14,070 bases of DNA from Gemmatimonadota bacterium (GCA_002712305.1 PATE01000112.1:1-14070), one strand, 5' to 3'. Positions 1 to 7,772 are shown, counted from the first letter of the stretch. Made by a program: numbers and translations. The notes: generated by a model not told the origin, from the letters alone.

Positions 1-306
1 CGTTGGCACCTTGGCACCATCACCCGTGAACGCTTCTCGCCCGGCAATGTCGAGGTCCCCAATATGCCGGTAGCCGACCATACCGAGTGCTTCGGCCACG
101 GCAGGCAATCGATCTGGCGAGTCGATGACGACATCGATGTCCAGGATGGGTTTGGCGGGCAGACCAGGTACCGACGTACTGCCCATATGCTCGATGGCAA
201 GGGCCAGTGGCCCGAGAGCCGATTTCAGAGCTCCTGCCAATTCTTCGAACTGGTGCGCCCATGCCGGATCGGGATCGGCGATGACGATCCGCCGTTTGGC
301 ACTCAT
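1..306 (-). CDS. GrpB/UPF0157 family protein, N-terminal part (runs off the left edge)
   Basis: The visible 102 residues begin MSAKRRIVIADPDPAW and carry the family signature IEHMGSTSVPGLPAKPILDI at about residues 38-57, followed by the conserved GDLDIAGREAF stretch near the window edge. GrpB/UPF0157 proteins are small (about 170-180 residues), belong to the nucleotidyltransferase-like fold and have no firmly assigned reaction; some are found fused to acetyltransferases or kinases. The ATG at 306-304 overlaps the TGA of the upstream dehydrogenase gene by 4 bp (ATGA), so the two are probably translationally coupled as the last visible members of the minus-strand cassette. The C-terminal half is outside the window. 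Family assignment is secure; function is not. Confidence 0.88.
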   Translation of the reverse strand, partial: MSAKRRIVIADPDPAWAHQFEELAGALKSALGPLALAIEHMGSTSVPGLPAKPILDIDVVIDSPDRLPAVAEALGMVGYRHIGDLDIAGREAFTGDGAKVPT

Positions 307-1284
307 GACGAGACCCCTCTCAAACCCAGGTCGATGGCCAGCTCATCCGGTATCTCGATGATCCCCGCCGCGTCTCGAGCCTGGCGGTAGCGCATGGAAC
401 CCGGAAGGCGGAGATCATCGCCTTGGACGGCAGGCGTCGCCAGATACCCGTGTGCAAACTCGGCCACGGAGCGGTCGTAATCGTCGGCAGCGCCAAAGGC
501 GTCGCGACGTAACCCGATCAGCAGCAGACCGTATCCCTCATTCCCCTTTGGGAAGACATGAGCCCCCGTCATCACACCCGCCATCAGTTGGATGGCAGCG
601 GCCAGGGCACCTCCGCGATGGCCACCAAAGGGCATCATGGCACCGGACATGGCACTTCGGCATCGGTCGTTGGGTTGCCGTCCTCATCGAGGACAACCCC
701 GTCCGGAAGCGTGGTGCCATCCTGACGATGAACGAGCAAGGCGCCATAGGTCACCGCTGCCGTGCTCAGATCGACGAGGATCGGATCTGGCTCGGCGGGG
801 AAACCAAATGCGATGGGATTGCTACCAAACAGGGCCGCTTTGCCACCGGGCGGCGTCACCATCGGGCGGCAGTGGGTAAAGCCAAGGGTCACGATACCGG
901 CTCGCGCACCACGATCGGCCAGAAAACCCAACATTCCCGTATGTGACGTATTTCGCAGCGCCACGCTGGCCAGTGAGTGGTCTCCTGCGCGTTCGATGAG
1001 GTGGTCGGTGGCCATGACACCCCCCCGTAGCCAAATCCATTCGTGTCATCGAGGACGAGACGCGCACCGGCATCGTCGATCACGCGAGGCCGTCGGCGAC
1101 CCGCCCCGGAGCGGGCGCTGGCCACAGCAGCGGCGAAACGTGTCGTCAGACCATGTGAGTGTCGCCCCCAAAGATCTGCCGTGGCCATGTGACGCACGAC
1201 TGCCTCAGCCGTCGAGGGTTCGACCCCCTCTTGCTGCAAGCATCGTGCACCGGCCTCGACAACATCCTCAAAGGAAACGTTCAC
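303..1284 (-). pseudogene. Ldh2-type malate/L-lactate dehydrogenase, split by two frameshifts
   Basis: Three consecutive reading frames together give one Ldh2/MDH2-family NAD(P)-dependent oxidoreductase (2-oxoacid/2-hydroxyacid interconversion; the family includes malate, L-lactate and ureidoglycolate dehydrogenases). Piece 1 (1284 to about 1020) has GRHSHGL with the catalytic-type His at about residue 44. Piece 2 (about 1019 to 645) has ALRNTSHTGMLG, the PPGGK loop, FGSNPIAFGFP and DGNPTTDAE. Piece 3 (about 650 to 303) has MMPFGGHRGGALA and the C-terminus. One base is missing at the run of seven C (1020-1026; eight would restore frame) and one near 649-652. The joined length (about 327 codons) is close to the usual 330-350. 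The GTG start at 1284 overlaps the sulfatase stop (GTGA), and the end overlaps grpB (ATGA), as expected for a formerly intact operon member. It is either a recent pseudogene or a consensus error in the sequence. Confidence 0.85.
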
Positions 1285-2906
1285 CCGGACACCTCGAGCC
1301 GAACGGTCAACGGCTCGCTTTCGCGATAGCCGATACGAATCGCTCGGGCTCTGACATAGACTCGCCCCACGGGCAGCCGGATCGGCTCCGTATACAAGCG
1401 CCACCTCGTTTCCTCACCGTCGCCTGTATCGTCGTCGTCGCCGTGATCGAGGGTATAGGCGATGGAGGCACCCTGGGTCCCACACTGGAGCTGTGCCAAC
1501 GCCGGCGAACGCAGCGGTGGCGCGGGGACACCGGAGATCAGTCCGGGGTGGCTCGCATCGTATACGGTGATCAGTGGGACGGCGGTCGTTGGTTGGACGC
1601 CGTTCGGATACCAGTTGTTCACCATCTCGTTCTCGGCCATCTCGCCGAGATCACCGACCTTCCCCATCCACTCGTCCAGAGCGCCCTGGAGACGAGATCT
1701 GATCCGGCCAAATCCTGGATCGTCGGCGAGATTGACCATCTCAAAGGGATCCACGTGCGTGTCGTACAGCTCTTCAGGGGGCCGAGGCCAATCGAACAGC
1801 AATTGCTCGGCGCCCTGGAGCGTCCCCGCCGCAGATCGGCGCCACAGCTCCTGTGTCACGGGATGCCGATTGCGATATGGGTTCCACGGCAGATAGGGTC
1901 TTTGAGGTTCGTAGTGTCGAATCAGTTTGTAACGACGATCTCGAACCGCCCGGACACGATCGTACGCCTCGTCGTGACGATCTCGCGTGGCAAAGACATA
2001 GTCGCGCGGTTTGGATTGCTCACCGAGAAAAGGCCGCCCCTGCAGGTGTGTGGGACATACGGCGCCGGCCAGTGACAGCAAGGTCGGCCCCAGGTCGATG
2101 AGACTGATCAGATGTGGATCATCACTGCCTGGAGACAGAGTACCGGGCCAGCGCACGATCAGCGGAATCCGGATGCCAGCATCGTAGGGCCATCTCTTTC
2201 CCCGTGGGAAACCCTCCCCATGGTCACTCCACAGAAACACGATCGTGTTCTGCGCCAGACCATCAGCTTCGAGCTCGTCGAGCAGGGCACCGACACGAGC
2301 GTCTGCCATTTCCAGATTGTCATAGTGTTGCGCGAGGGCCTCACGACAAGCGCGTGTGTCCGGCAAATAGGGTGGTAGCTCGACCTGATCGGGATCGGTC
2401 CGCAGGTTGCCGTGACGTTTCTCCGGCCACATGCCACTCTCGTGCGTGACGGTGGGATTGAACACGGCAAAGAAGGGTTGATCAGGGTCGCGATGACGCC
2501 AGTGGGCCTCATGGCTCAGTTCGTCCCAGGCCGTCCGGGGCGGAACGAACTGATAGTCCGTCTTTGCATTGTTGGTACAGAAGTATCCCGCAGCACGCAG
2601 ATACTCGGTAAAACACTTCACATGCGGTGGTGGGCAACACTCATAGGGCGTCGGCATGCCATCTGTATTGTCATTGGACGTGCTCGTACGCATGTGGTGC
2701 GCACCGATCGACGTAGGATACATGCCTGTGATGATCGCGGCGCGACTTGGCGCGCAGACACCAGCCACAGAGAAGGCATTGGGATAGATACAGCCGCCCG
2801 CAGCCAGCCGATCGATATTTGGTGTGCGGGCGATCTGGTCGCCGTAGCAGCCGAACCGAGGACTCGTATCCTCGAGAGAGATCCACAGGAAATTGGGCCG
2901 ATCCAT
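1281..2906 (-). CDS. Sulfatase (formylglycine-type arylsulfatase family)
   Basis: This 541-residue protein begins MDRPNFLWISLEDTSPRFG. The CxPSR maturation motif is present as VCAPSRAAIITG with Cys51, the residue converted to formylglycine in active sulfatases. Metal-site elements are visible: E12-D13 near the N-terminus, FLWSDHGE at 225-231 and RGKRWPYDAGIRIPLIVRWPG near 235-255. An ELYDTHVDPFEMVNLADDP block near 379-397 is typical of sulfatases acting on polysaccharides. The last 90 or so residues resemble a chitobiase C-terminal-like beta-sandwich (IAYTLDHG, then RVYVRARAIR). No signal peptide is seen, so it looks cytoplasmic. I chose the ATG at 2906: GAGG lies 5 bases upstream and overlaps the nitrilase stop; an ATG at 2927 also exists. 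Hydrolysis of a sulfate ester is secure at family level; the substrate is unknown. No sulfatase-maturing enzyme is in the window. Confidence 0.93.
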   Translation of the reverse strand: MDRPNFLWISLEDTSPRFGCYGDQIARTPNIDRLAAGGCIYPNAFSVAGVCAPSRAAIITGMYPTSIGAHHMRTSTSNDNTDGMPTPYECCPPPHVKCFTEYLRAAGYFCTNNAKTDYQFVPPRTAWDELSHEAHWRHRDPDQPFFAVFNPTVTHESGMWPEKRHGNLRTDPDQVELPPYLPDTRACREALAQHYDNLEMADARVGALLDELEADGLAQNTIVFLWSDHGEGFPRGKRWPYDAGIRIPLIVRWPGTLSPGSDDPHLISLIDLGPTLLSLAGAVCPTHLQGRPFLGEQSKPRDYVFATRDRHDEAYDRVRAVRDRRYKLIRHYEPQRPYLPWNPYRNRHPVTQELWRRSAAGTLQGAEQLLFDWPRPPEELYDTHVDPFEMVNLADDPGFGRIRSRLQGALDEWMGKVGDLGEMAENEMVNNWYPNGVQPTTAVPLITVYDASHPGLISGVPAPPLRSPALAQLQCGTQGASIAYTLDHGDDDDTGDGEETRWRLYTEPIRLPVGRVYVRARAIRIGYRESEPLTVRLEVSG

Positions 2907-2913
2907 TTGCGCC

Positions 2914-3879
2914 TCAGCCACCGTCATCCTCCCCGTCGCTTTCCAACTGCCACCCTGGCAGGGTGACCGATTCATGGGGCTCGACCATGGGCCCATACAG
3001 TTCTGGCCTGCGTGCCTGCAGATATCTCGACCCGGAGGTATTGTCGAGCTTCTCCGGTGTCAGCAATCCGACCACGACATCATCATCCAGTGCGTCGGAC
3101 TCGGCGACGATTTCGCCGAAGGGATCGATGATCATCGACAGGCCAGGTTTCACCGTGTCGTAGTCCCAGCCGATGGGATTGCTGAATGCATAGTAGACAC
3201 CATTTTCGTAGGCCCGCGTAGGCAACCAGCGCATTAGCCAGTCGCGCCCTTTGGGCCCACTGAATTGCTGACGAAGAGAGACGGGATCGCGATGGCGATT
3301 GTCCCACAACGACCGCTCCACAATACCACGGCCTGGCATGTTCGATGGCAGGCAGCAGGTCACATGGGGGGCCACGATGAGTTGCGCCCCCATCATCGTC
3401 GTGATTCGGGGATTCTCCACCAGATTGTTGTCGTAGCAGATGAGAAAGCCGACCTGCCAGCCGCACAGTTCGATCACATTGTAGCCCTCGCCCGGTGACA
3501 GGTGCGGACTGACGAAGGGGTGAAGTTTGCGGAATCGTGTCAGGAAACCCTCTGGCGAGACCGTGACGTAGGTGTTGTAGAGATGACCTGAGTCCTGCTC
3601 GATCAGCCCCGCCATGATGATCGTCCTGTAATCGCTGGCAATGCGGATGAGTTCTAGTACGGAGGGTCCATCCGGCACCGGTTCAGCGACATCGGCCAAT
3701 TGGCTCTTTGACAGGGGCTGCAGCCACGAGTAGGCGGGGATGCAGCCTTCGTGGAAGCTGACGATCTGCGCGCCCGCCTCCACGGCACGACGAGTCAGCG
3801 TTTCCACGCGAGCGAGGTTGTAGGCCTTGTCGCCGTCTCGATGCTCGAACTGCGCCGTCGCAATCCTCAGGTCATTCAT
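2914..3879 (-). CDS. Carbon-nitrogen hydrolase (nitrilase superfamily amidohydrolase)
   Basis: A 321-residue nitrilase-superfamily enzyme. The Glu-Lys-Cys catalytic triad can be read directly: E44 in SFHEGCIP, K118 in RFRKLHPF and C148 in FLICYDNN. The N-terminal LRIATAQFEHRDGDKAYN strand and the GLSMIIDPFGEIVAE stretch near the C-terminus are also characteristic. Such enzymes hydrolyse the C-N bond of linear amides, carbamoyl compounds or nitriles; the length and the HEG/CYDNN context suggest an amidase or N-carbamoyl hydrolase rather than a true nitrilase. The start is either the ATG at 3879 (GAG five bases upstream) or a GTG at 3891. The gene lies 7 bp upstream of the sulfatase on the same strand, suggesting shared transcription and a role in the same catabolic route. 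The substrate cannot be read from sequence. Confidence 0.9.
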   Translation of the reverse strand: MNDLRIATAQFEHRDGDKAYNLARVETLTRRAVEAGAQIVSFHEGCIPAYSWLQPLSKSQLADVAEPVPDGPSVLELIRIASDYRTIIMAGLIEQDSGHLYNTYVTVSPEGFLTRFRKLHPFVSPHLSPGEGYNVIELCGWQVGFLICYDNNLVENPRITTMMGAQLIVAPHVTCCLPSNMPGRGIVERSLWDNRHRDPVSLRQQFSGPKGRDWLMRWLPTRAYENGVYYAFSNPIGWDYDTVKPGLSMIIDPFGEIVAESDALDDDVVVGLLTPEKLDNTSGSRYLQARRPELYGPMVEPHESVTLPGWQLESDGEDDGG

Positions 3880-4100
3880 CGGGCTCGACACCCTTCTGCC
3901 GGGGTACGTGCGCTGGTCGCGAGCTGAATCACTGCATCTTGCTCCCCTCTTAATCTGCGCCTCTGCAACACCCTATCGTTGATGGGCAACGGTTCCCAAC
4001 ATCCTCGAATCGAGTTGATCATGCGGACCCTGTCCACTCTCGTACTGGGAATACTCTTCGCGGCACCGATCGTCGCCGAGTCGATCCCCATCACGACCAC
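3880..4100 (-). other. Decayed spacer between the glycoside-hydrolase remnant and the nitrilase gene
   Basis: This stretch should have held the C-terminal half of the glycoside-hydrolase-like protein or an intergenic region. The frame stays open through it but the translation no longer resembles any family I know, and no good promoter or terminator is visible. The only small structure is the odd-centred palindrome CTCGAATCGAG at 4004-4014. I see no independent gene here. Confidence 0.4.
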
Positions 4101-4755
4101 CTCGCCAACAGCTCGTGCCCAGTATCAACCCCAGGCAGGATCTCCTGAGGTCTCGTTGTCGACGCAGTACAGAACGTGATCGTACTGAAAGGCGAACGAG
4201 AGAATCCGGTCTACGAAAGCCTGCTGCCACTTCAGAATAACCTGGTTGCCCTCGAGCCCCAGCACGGTGTAGAAGAGGGGCCGCTGGTTTTGACCCGGGT
4301 GTTGTGGATAGTCTGGGGCAAGGCCGGATTCGTCTTCATCGTAGTTGATGTTGTTCTTTGGATTGAAAGGGTCGTCTTGCCATGGGTCGCCGCTGTGGTC
4401 AAAGCGATTTCACATCTCGATCTGCACGATGATCCCGCGATCACGCGTTCCCTGCAGAAAACGCTCGAAACGATCCCAGTATTCGTCGTTTCACGTGGCC
4501 AGATCGTAGAGCCCCCCGTCGGTGCGACCGAAGGCCTTGATCTCGTATCCCCAGGTTGGGCCGGTCGGACATGGTGTTGCGAAGGAAGTTGCCACCATTG
4601 GCGATCAGGAGGTCAAGTTGCTCTTCCACCTCTGGCATCTGGAAGAGATTGTCGTCATCACTGCCACCAAGAAGGACTTGTGTCTGTCCGCGATACTGCC
4701 AGTACCGGGGCGAATCTGTGCAGGGCCTAATTCCCGTGTTGTGGGCGCTGATCAT
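4101..4755 (-). pseudogene. Glycoside-hydrolase-like protein remnant with a frameshift and three in-frame TGA codons at expected Trp positions
   Basis: Read from the ATG at 4755, one base after the stop of the lipoprotein gene, the frame gives DSPRYWQYRGQTQVLLGG, EEQLDLLIANGGNFLRNTMS and then shifts by one base near 4554. The new frame reads WGYEIKAFGRTDGGLYDLAT, NDEYWDRFERFLQGTRDRG, DPFNPKNNINYDEDESGLAP, QVILKWQQAFVDRILSF and YDHVLYCVDNETSGDPAWG, the pattern of a TIM-barrel glycoside-hydrolase-like family frequent in Latescibacteria/Poribacteria-type genomes. TGA occurs at 4493-4491, 4412-4410 and 4127-4125, each where from memory of the family I expect Trp. Other Trp codons (YWD, DPW, KWQ, YWA) are still TGG. 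Similarity stops after YWARA (about 4101), so the C-terminal half is lost. I infer a pseudogene; local recoding is a remote alternative. Confidence 0.72.
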
Positions 4756-4756
4756 A

Positions 4757-5962
4757 TCACATGTGCTCACGACGAAAGGCGATGAGTCCCTGGCGCATCA
4801 ACTGGCGCGCTGTCGCTTCGGGACGCTGGTCGTGCAGTTGACGAAAGACGGCGACGAAACGCTCGACATCGTTGTCGATCTCCGAACGGTAGCCGGGGAA
4901 GATCAGACGATTGTAATGCTCGGTGAGGCCCTGGTAAGCTGCAAATAGTGTCCAATCGAGACCACCTGTTCCGGCGGCCTCCGTTACGGTCTCGTTGAAA
5001 ACATCTACCAGAAGATGTCGGCCGAATTCGAAGCTCACCGTTCGTGTCATCGCCTCCACATCCTCTTCGACGGCCAGCAGTGTCTCACCATAGCTGAGCC
5101 CCGTCGCCGGAATGGACGTGGGGGCGGCGATCAGGGAGACGACGAAAACGCGGCCATCGTACTGTTCCTTCGTTAATCTCTCCCAGGTGATGACGACGTC
5201 AGACGACCACGTGAGACTCTCGATCTGGTCGCCCACCTCTTCAAGGTCTCTCTCGATATCGGGCCACAGATCATCCTCGTAGTCGCGATAGGCCCCCACA
5301 TAGAGGCGGCCGAGCTCGCGAATAAAGGTGAATCCGTTGTGGTAGAAATCGAGACGCTCGTAGAAGAACCCCTCCAGATCGAAGAGCCAGTTGGCCAGCC
5401 GATCATGGCCATCCGCGTGAGCGCCGCGGAAGGCAGCATACTCGTCTCGCTGAATCGCGTTCTCGAAGCCGATGAAGTATTGCTCGAGGTCGAATTCATT
5501 CTGCAGCCGCAGATAGGCCGGCAGGAACACGAAATAGGGCGTCAGTTCGCCCGTGTATTCCCGGTCCCAGGCGAGAGCCGCCGCTGCCTGTCGAAGACGA
5601 CTCAGATTGCGCGCCGATTGGGTGGGCCTCATCAGGTCAGCATAGGTTGTGGGCCAGGGCAGGCCGGCCAGACTCGTCAGATGAATGACGTAGTTGGCCA
5701 TGGGTTCTGCGACGCAAATGATCTCCTTGGAATCCGTCGCACCTGTCTGGCTGCTGCGAGCTGACGTTGCAGCACTGCGCGAGACCGATGTGTAGGAACC
5801 ACTCGCACAAGCGCACAGCAGCAGACCGATCACTCCCAAACGAGCAGTAACCAGACGGGCAGCAGGCGGGCGGACAGCAATCTGGCAGGCCGAAACCAGC
5901 CACCCGACACGACGTGTCACGTGTCGAATGAAACCGTCTGTCTCGGCGTGTTGCCCCGGCAT
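4757..5962 (-). CDS. Probable lipoprotein of unknown function
   Basis: A 401-residue protein that I do not recognise. Using the ATG at 5962 (14 bp after the SEC-C stop), a hydrophobic stretch RLGVIGLLLCACASGS at about 41-56 ends in a lipobox-like LCAC, giving Cys52 as a possible lipidated residue; the preceding 40 residues are unusually long for a signal n-region, so a TTG start at 5839 is possible. The mature part is acidic and aromatic-rich (for example FDLEQYFIGFENAI near 157-170, LFDLEGFFYERLDFYHNGF near 193-211 and YVGAYRDYEDDLWPDIERDL near 221-240), probably mostly helical. FEFGRHLLVDVFNE at 311-324 faintly recalls a zinc-protease helix but lacks HExxH, so I do not call it a peptidase. 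It lies directly upstream of the glycoside-hydrolase remnant, with no spacing. A surface or periplasmic role is inference. Confidence 0.7.
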   Translation of the reverse strand: MPGQHAETDGFIRHVTRRVGWLVSACQIAVRPPAARLVTARLGVIGLLLCACASGSYTSVSRSAATSARSSQTGATDSKEIICVAEPMANYVIHLTSLAGLPWPTTYADLMRPTQSARNLSRLRQAAAALAWDREYTGELTPYFVFLPAYLRLQNEFDLEQYFIGFENAIQRDEYAAFRGAHADGHDRLANWLFDLEGFFYERLDFYHNGFTFIRELGRLYVGAYRDYEDDLWPDIERDLEEVGDQIESLTWSSDVVITWERLTKEQYDGRVFVVSLIAAPTSIPATGLSYGETLLAVEEDVEAMTRTVSFEFGRHLLVDVFNETVTEAAGTGGLDWTLFAAYQGLTEHYNRLIFPGYRSEIDNDVERFVAVFRQLHDQRPEATARQLMRQGLIAFRREHM

Positions 5963-5975
5963 ATTGGCCACTTTG

Positions 5976-6422
5976 TCATCCCTTTCCGCAACACTTCTTG
6001 AACTTGCGACCACTGCCACAGGGACAAGGGTCGTTGCGGCCGACACCCGCCACTGGCTTGCGCACCGTCGTTCCACGAACCGAACCATCTTCGCGAAATC
6101 CTGCCTCGTAGGCCGACCTTGTCCCCTCGACGACGGTGAGCCATGAATCGGCGTGTGGAAACCGGCCCGTCGACGGCAGGTACTCGAGAAACGCCGTCAG
6201 CAAGTGTGGAAACTGGCGTCGCTGACTCAGCGGCACATCGAGACGGGCCACACCGTGCATAGCATCTCTGACGGTCAACGCCGTCGGATCACCACCTGCC
6301 GTCTGCGCCCAGTGAGCTAACAAGCTCTCCGCATTCTGCTTGATCTCGGTCTTGAGGAGCATGAAATGTTGAGACTGGCAGAAATCTGCCGCCGCGTCTG
6401 TCAGCGATGCGTGGACGGACAT
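5976..6422 (-). CDS. SEC-C motif zinc-binding domain protein
   Basis: A 148-residue protein ending in a textbook SEC-C module, [20 protein letters not shown], with zinc ligands C133, C135, C144 and C145 (C-x-C-x8-C-C). The same module ends SecA, where it binds zinc and SecB/ribosomes, but it also occurs on many small unrelated proteins; nothing here suggests a SecA fragment. The N-terminal 125 residues ([40 protein letters not shown]) look helical and belong to no family I can name. The ATG at 6422 is preceded by AGAGAGG with a 3-base spacer. It sits between a GNAT gene and the unknown lipoprotein gene on the same strand. Motif call secure, role unknown. Confidence 0.88.
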   Translation of the reverse strand: MSVHASLTDAAADFCQSQHFMLLKTEIKQNAESLLAHWAQTAGGDPTALTVRDAMHGVARLDVPLSQRRQFPHLLTAFLEYLPSTGRFPHADSWLTVVEGTRSAYEAGFREDGSVRGTTVRKPVAGVGRNDPCPCGSGRKFKKCCGKG

Positions 6423-6468
6423 GATCCTCTCTTCACTAGACGTCGGATGGGGGACATGGATCCGCGAT

Positions 6469-6894
6469 CTATCGAGTCAGCTTCATCAGATGATCCGCTG
6501 AAGTCTGGCGTTCCCAACCAAAAGCCTCGTAGAAGGAATGGGCGTCACGGGTGGCAAGTCCAATGCTGGGCAGATCCCTGAGAGACGGGCATTCGAGAAC
6601 GCAGGAGATCAGCCACTTTCCCAGACCTTGACCTCGAAAGGCTTCCAGAACAAAGACATCCAGCAGATAACCAAATCGCGCGTAGTCTGTCACCAGCCGG
6701 GCAAGTCCGATCTGCTCCCCCTCCCGGTACGGACCGAAACACAGCGAGTGTTTCAGGGCGACCTCGACGGCGTGTCGCTCGATGCCGGGACACCAGTAGG
6801 ACGTGGTGAGAAACCGATGGATCACATCGATGTTCAGCAGATCGGGATCGGTGCTGATCTCGTCGCTGTCACGCTGCCAGTGGTAGTGCTTCAT
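6469..6894 (-). CDS. GNAT-family N-acetyltransferase
   Basis: A compact 141-residue GNAT domain. Acetyl-CoA-binding motif A is visible as the beta-strand [10 protein letters not shown] followed by R87-G-Q-G-L-G92 (Q/RxxGxG/A) and the helix [23 protein letters not shown] near the C-terminus is the usual motif B region. This compact form, with an [16 protein letters not shown] strand pair, matches small cytoplasmic GNATs that acetylate amines on small molecules or peptides; the acceptor is unknown. Its ATG overlaps the stop of the truncated EamA remnant (ATGA, 6891-6894), a sign that the two were once coupled. Confidence 0.9.
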   Translation of the reverse strand: MKHYHWQRDSDEISTDPDLLNIDVIHRFLTTSYWCPGIERHAVEVALKHSLCFGPYREGEQIGLARLVTDYARFGYLLDVFVLEAFRGQGLGKWLISCVLECPSLRDLPSIGLATRDAHSFYEAFGWERQTSADHLMKLTR

Positions 6895-7091
6895 CGTTCC
6901 TCTGCCGTGTTCGCCTCAGGCGTCGCTGAGTCCGTGGAAGGCCGCTGCACAAGATAGACTCCGAGTAGAATCAACAACCCGCCCATCGTTGTGAAGAGAC
7001 CGACTCCCTCGCCAAGCAAGAGCACACCACCAGCCAGCGTTACCAAAGGCTCCAAGTACAGCCGCGAAGCGACAGAGGAGGTGAACTGAAC
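6891..7091 (-). pseudogene. EamA/DMT-type transporter, C-terminal remnant
   Basis: Only the last 65 or so residues survive. They read SSVASRLYLEPLVTLAGGVL, LLGEGVGLFTTMGGLLILLG and VYLVQRPSTD, which match the final two transmembrane helices of an EamA-family (drug/metabolite transporter) permease, including the conserved LEP and GE turn. Upstream the same frame turns into unrelated sequence (VVDDRP) and meets a TGA at 7130-7128. Neither alternative frame continues the transporter. The other eight or so helices are missing, so this is a truncated gene, not a frameshift. The stop overlaps the start of the GNAT gene by 4 bp. The breakpoint lies near 7090. Confidence 0.7.
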
Positions 7092-7110
7092 AGGTCTGTC
7101 ATCAACTACC

Positions 7111-7244
7111 TCATGCCTTGCGGGCGATCAGCCCCATATCCTTAGAGGTGGCATCGTAGTCGAAAAGACCTCTGGGCGACGCGTGGCGTTCTCGAGCCAT
7201 GCTTACAGCGCATAAGCGTCTCCCTCCTCGTTGGTGGTGGCCAT
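7111..7244 (-). other. Possible small gene or gene end, broken by an indel
   Basis: An ATG at 7244 preceded by AGGAG with an 8-base spacer opens MATTNEEGDAYAL and then stops at a TAA. One frame over, an ATG at 7200 gives MARERHASPRGLFDYDATSK followed by DMGLIARKA and a TGA at 7113-7111. The two pieces abut as if one protein of about 44 residues had been interrupted. I do not recognise the family. The ribosome binding site and residue composition are the only support. Confidence 0.2.
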
Positions 7245-7672
7245 CGTCGGTTCTCCTCACCCACGTTGAAGATCAACCGATGCAGAGGATCGGGTGCGTC
7301 GATTCCGTCATCAAGGCCCGTTTCTCATCGAGCAACGATGCAGGAATCGTGTAGCCCGCTCCCAGTTTTTAGTACTTGTACGGATGCTCAGCTCTCGGCA
7401 GTCGGGGTATATTGGCGACGTTCGCCATCCGCCCGACGAGATCGGGAGCGCCAGCTCGCCCGAGGCTAGGTGTTCCTATCGTCGATCATCCAGATCGGCG
7501 AGCCATGCGAGATTACCGGAATCTTTCTGGGACGTTTTGTCTTTCTATAACTTTTTTCTCGTTGCAGCCTAAAAAGTGCATCCGCTATGGGGTAAGGTGA
7601 TCTGCCTGATCGCATCGCGAGCATCAAGTCGCGACGTATTAAGAAAAAAACGGGCAGGTCGTCGATTCGGGC
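7245..7672. other. Intergenic region with no recognisable gene
   Basis: These 430 or so bases lie between the minus-strand and plus-strand gene sets. The short open frames here (for example those starting at 7266, 7294 and 7376 on the plus strand) translate into arginine- and serine-rich text without family resemblance or good ribosome binding sites. Base composition becomes more AT-rich from about 7530, with T and A runs at 7552-7557 and 7641-7650. That fits a promoter-bearing divergent intergenic region. I see no tRNA or other known RNA. Confidence 0.5.
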
Positions 7673-7701
7673 TTGACATCGTATCAGTGGGCCTGATTAC
7701 G
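7673..7701 (+). promoter_or_regulatory. Possible sigma-70-type promoter
   Basis: A perfect TTGACA lies at 7673-7678. With a 17-base spacer the -10 position reads ATTACG (7696-7701), a weak match, preceded by TG at 7694-7695, an extended -10-like feature. It is about 90 bases upstream of the strong ribosome binding site at 7773-7783 and points the right way. The weak -10 makes this tentative. Confidence 0.3.
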
Positions 7702-7772
7702 CTCAGTATACAGCGACGGTGGAGACGAGCGGCGCGTCTCGCTCTTACCTGAACTTCTGACAACACACGCGC

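Noticed and set aside
762-2075. 437-codon plus-strand open frame
   Set aside because: It lies antisense to the Ldh2 and sulfatase genes, whose motifs are unambiguous. Its translation is Arg/Pro/Ser-rich with no family resemblance.
2412-2966. 184-codon plus-strand open frame
   Set aside because: Antisense shadow of the sulfatase N-terminal half; no ribosome binding site and no family features.
4176-4730. 184-codon plus-strand open frame opposite the glycoside-hydrolase remnant
   Set aside because: The minus strand carries recognisable family sequence through the same bases; the plus frame reads as a shadow (valine- and glycine-rich antisense text).
4101-4755. Genome-wide reassignment of UGA to tryptophan
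   Set aside because: The nitrilase, sulfatase, Ldh2, phosphodiesterase-coupled GNAT, methyltransferase and FxsA genes all end at TGA at family-typical lengths, several in ATGA overlaps.
4757-5962. Zinc metallopeptidase call for the lipoprotein based on FEFGRHLL
   Set aside because: The HExxH motif is not present and no third ligand motif is seen.
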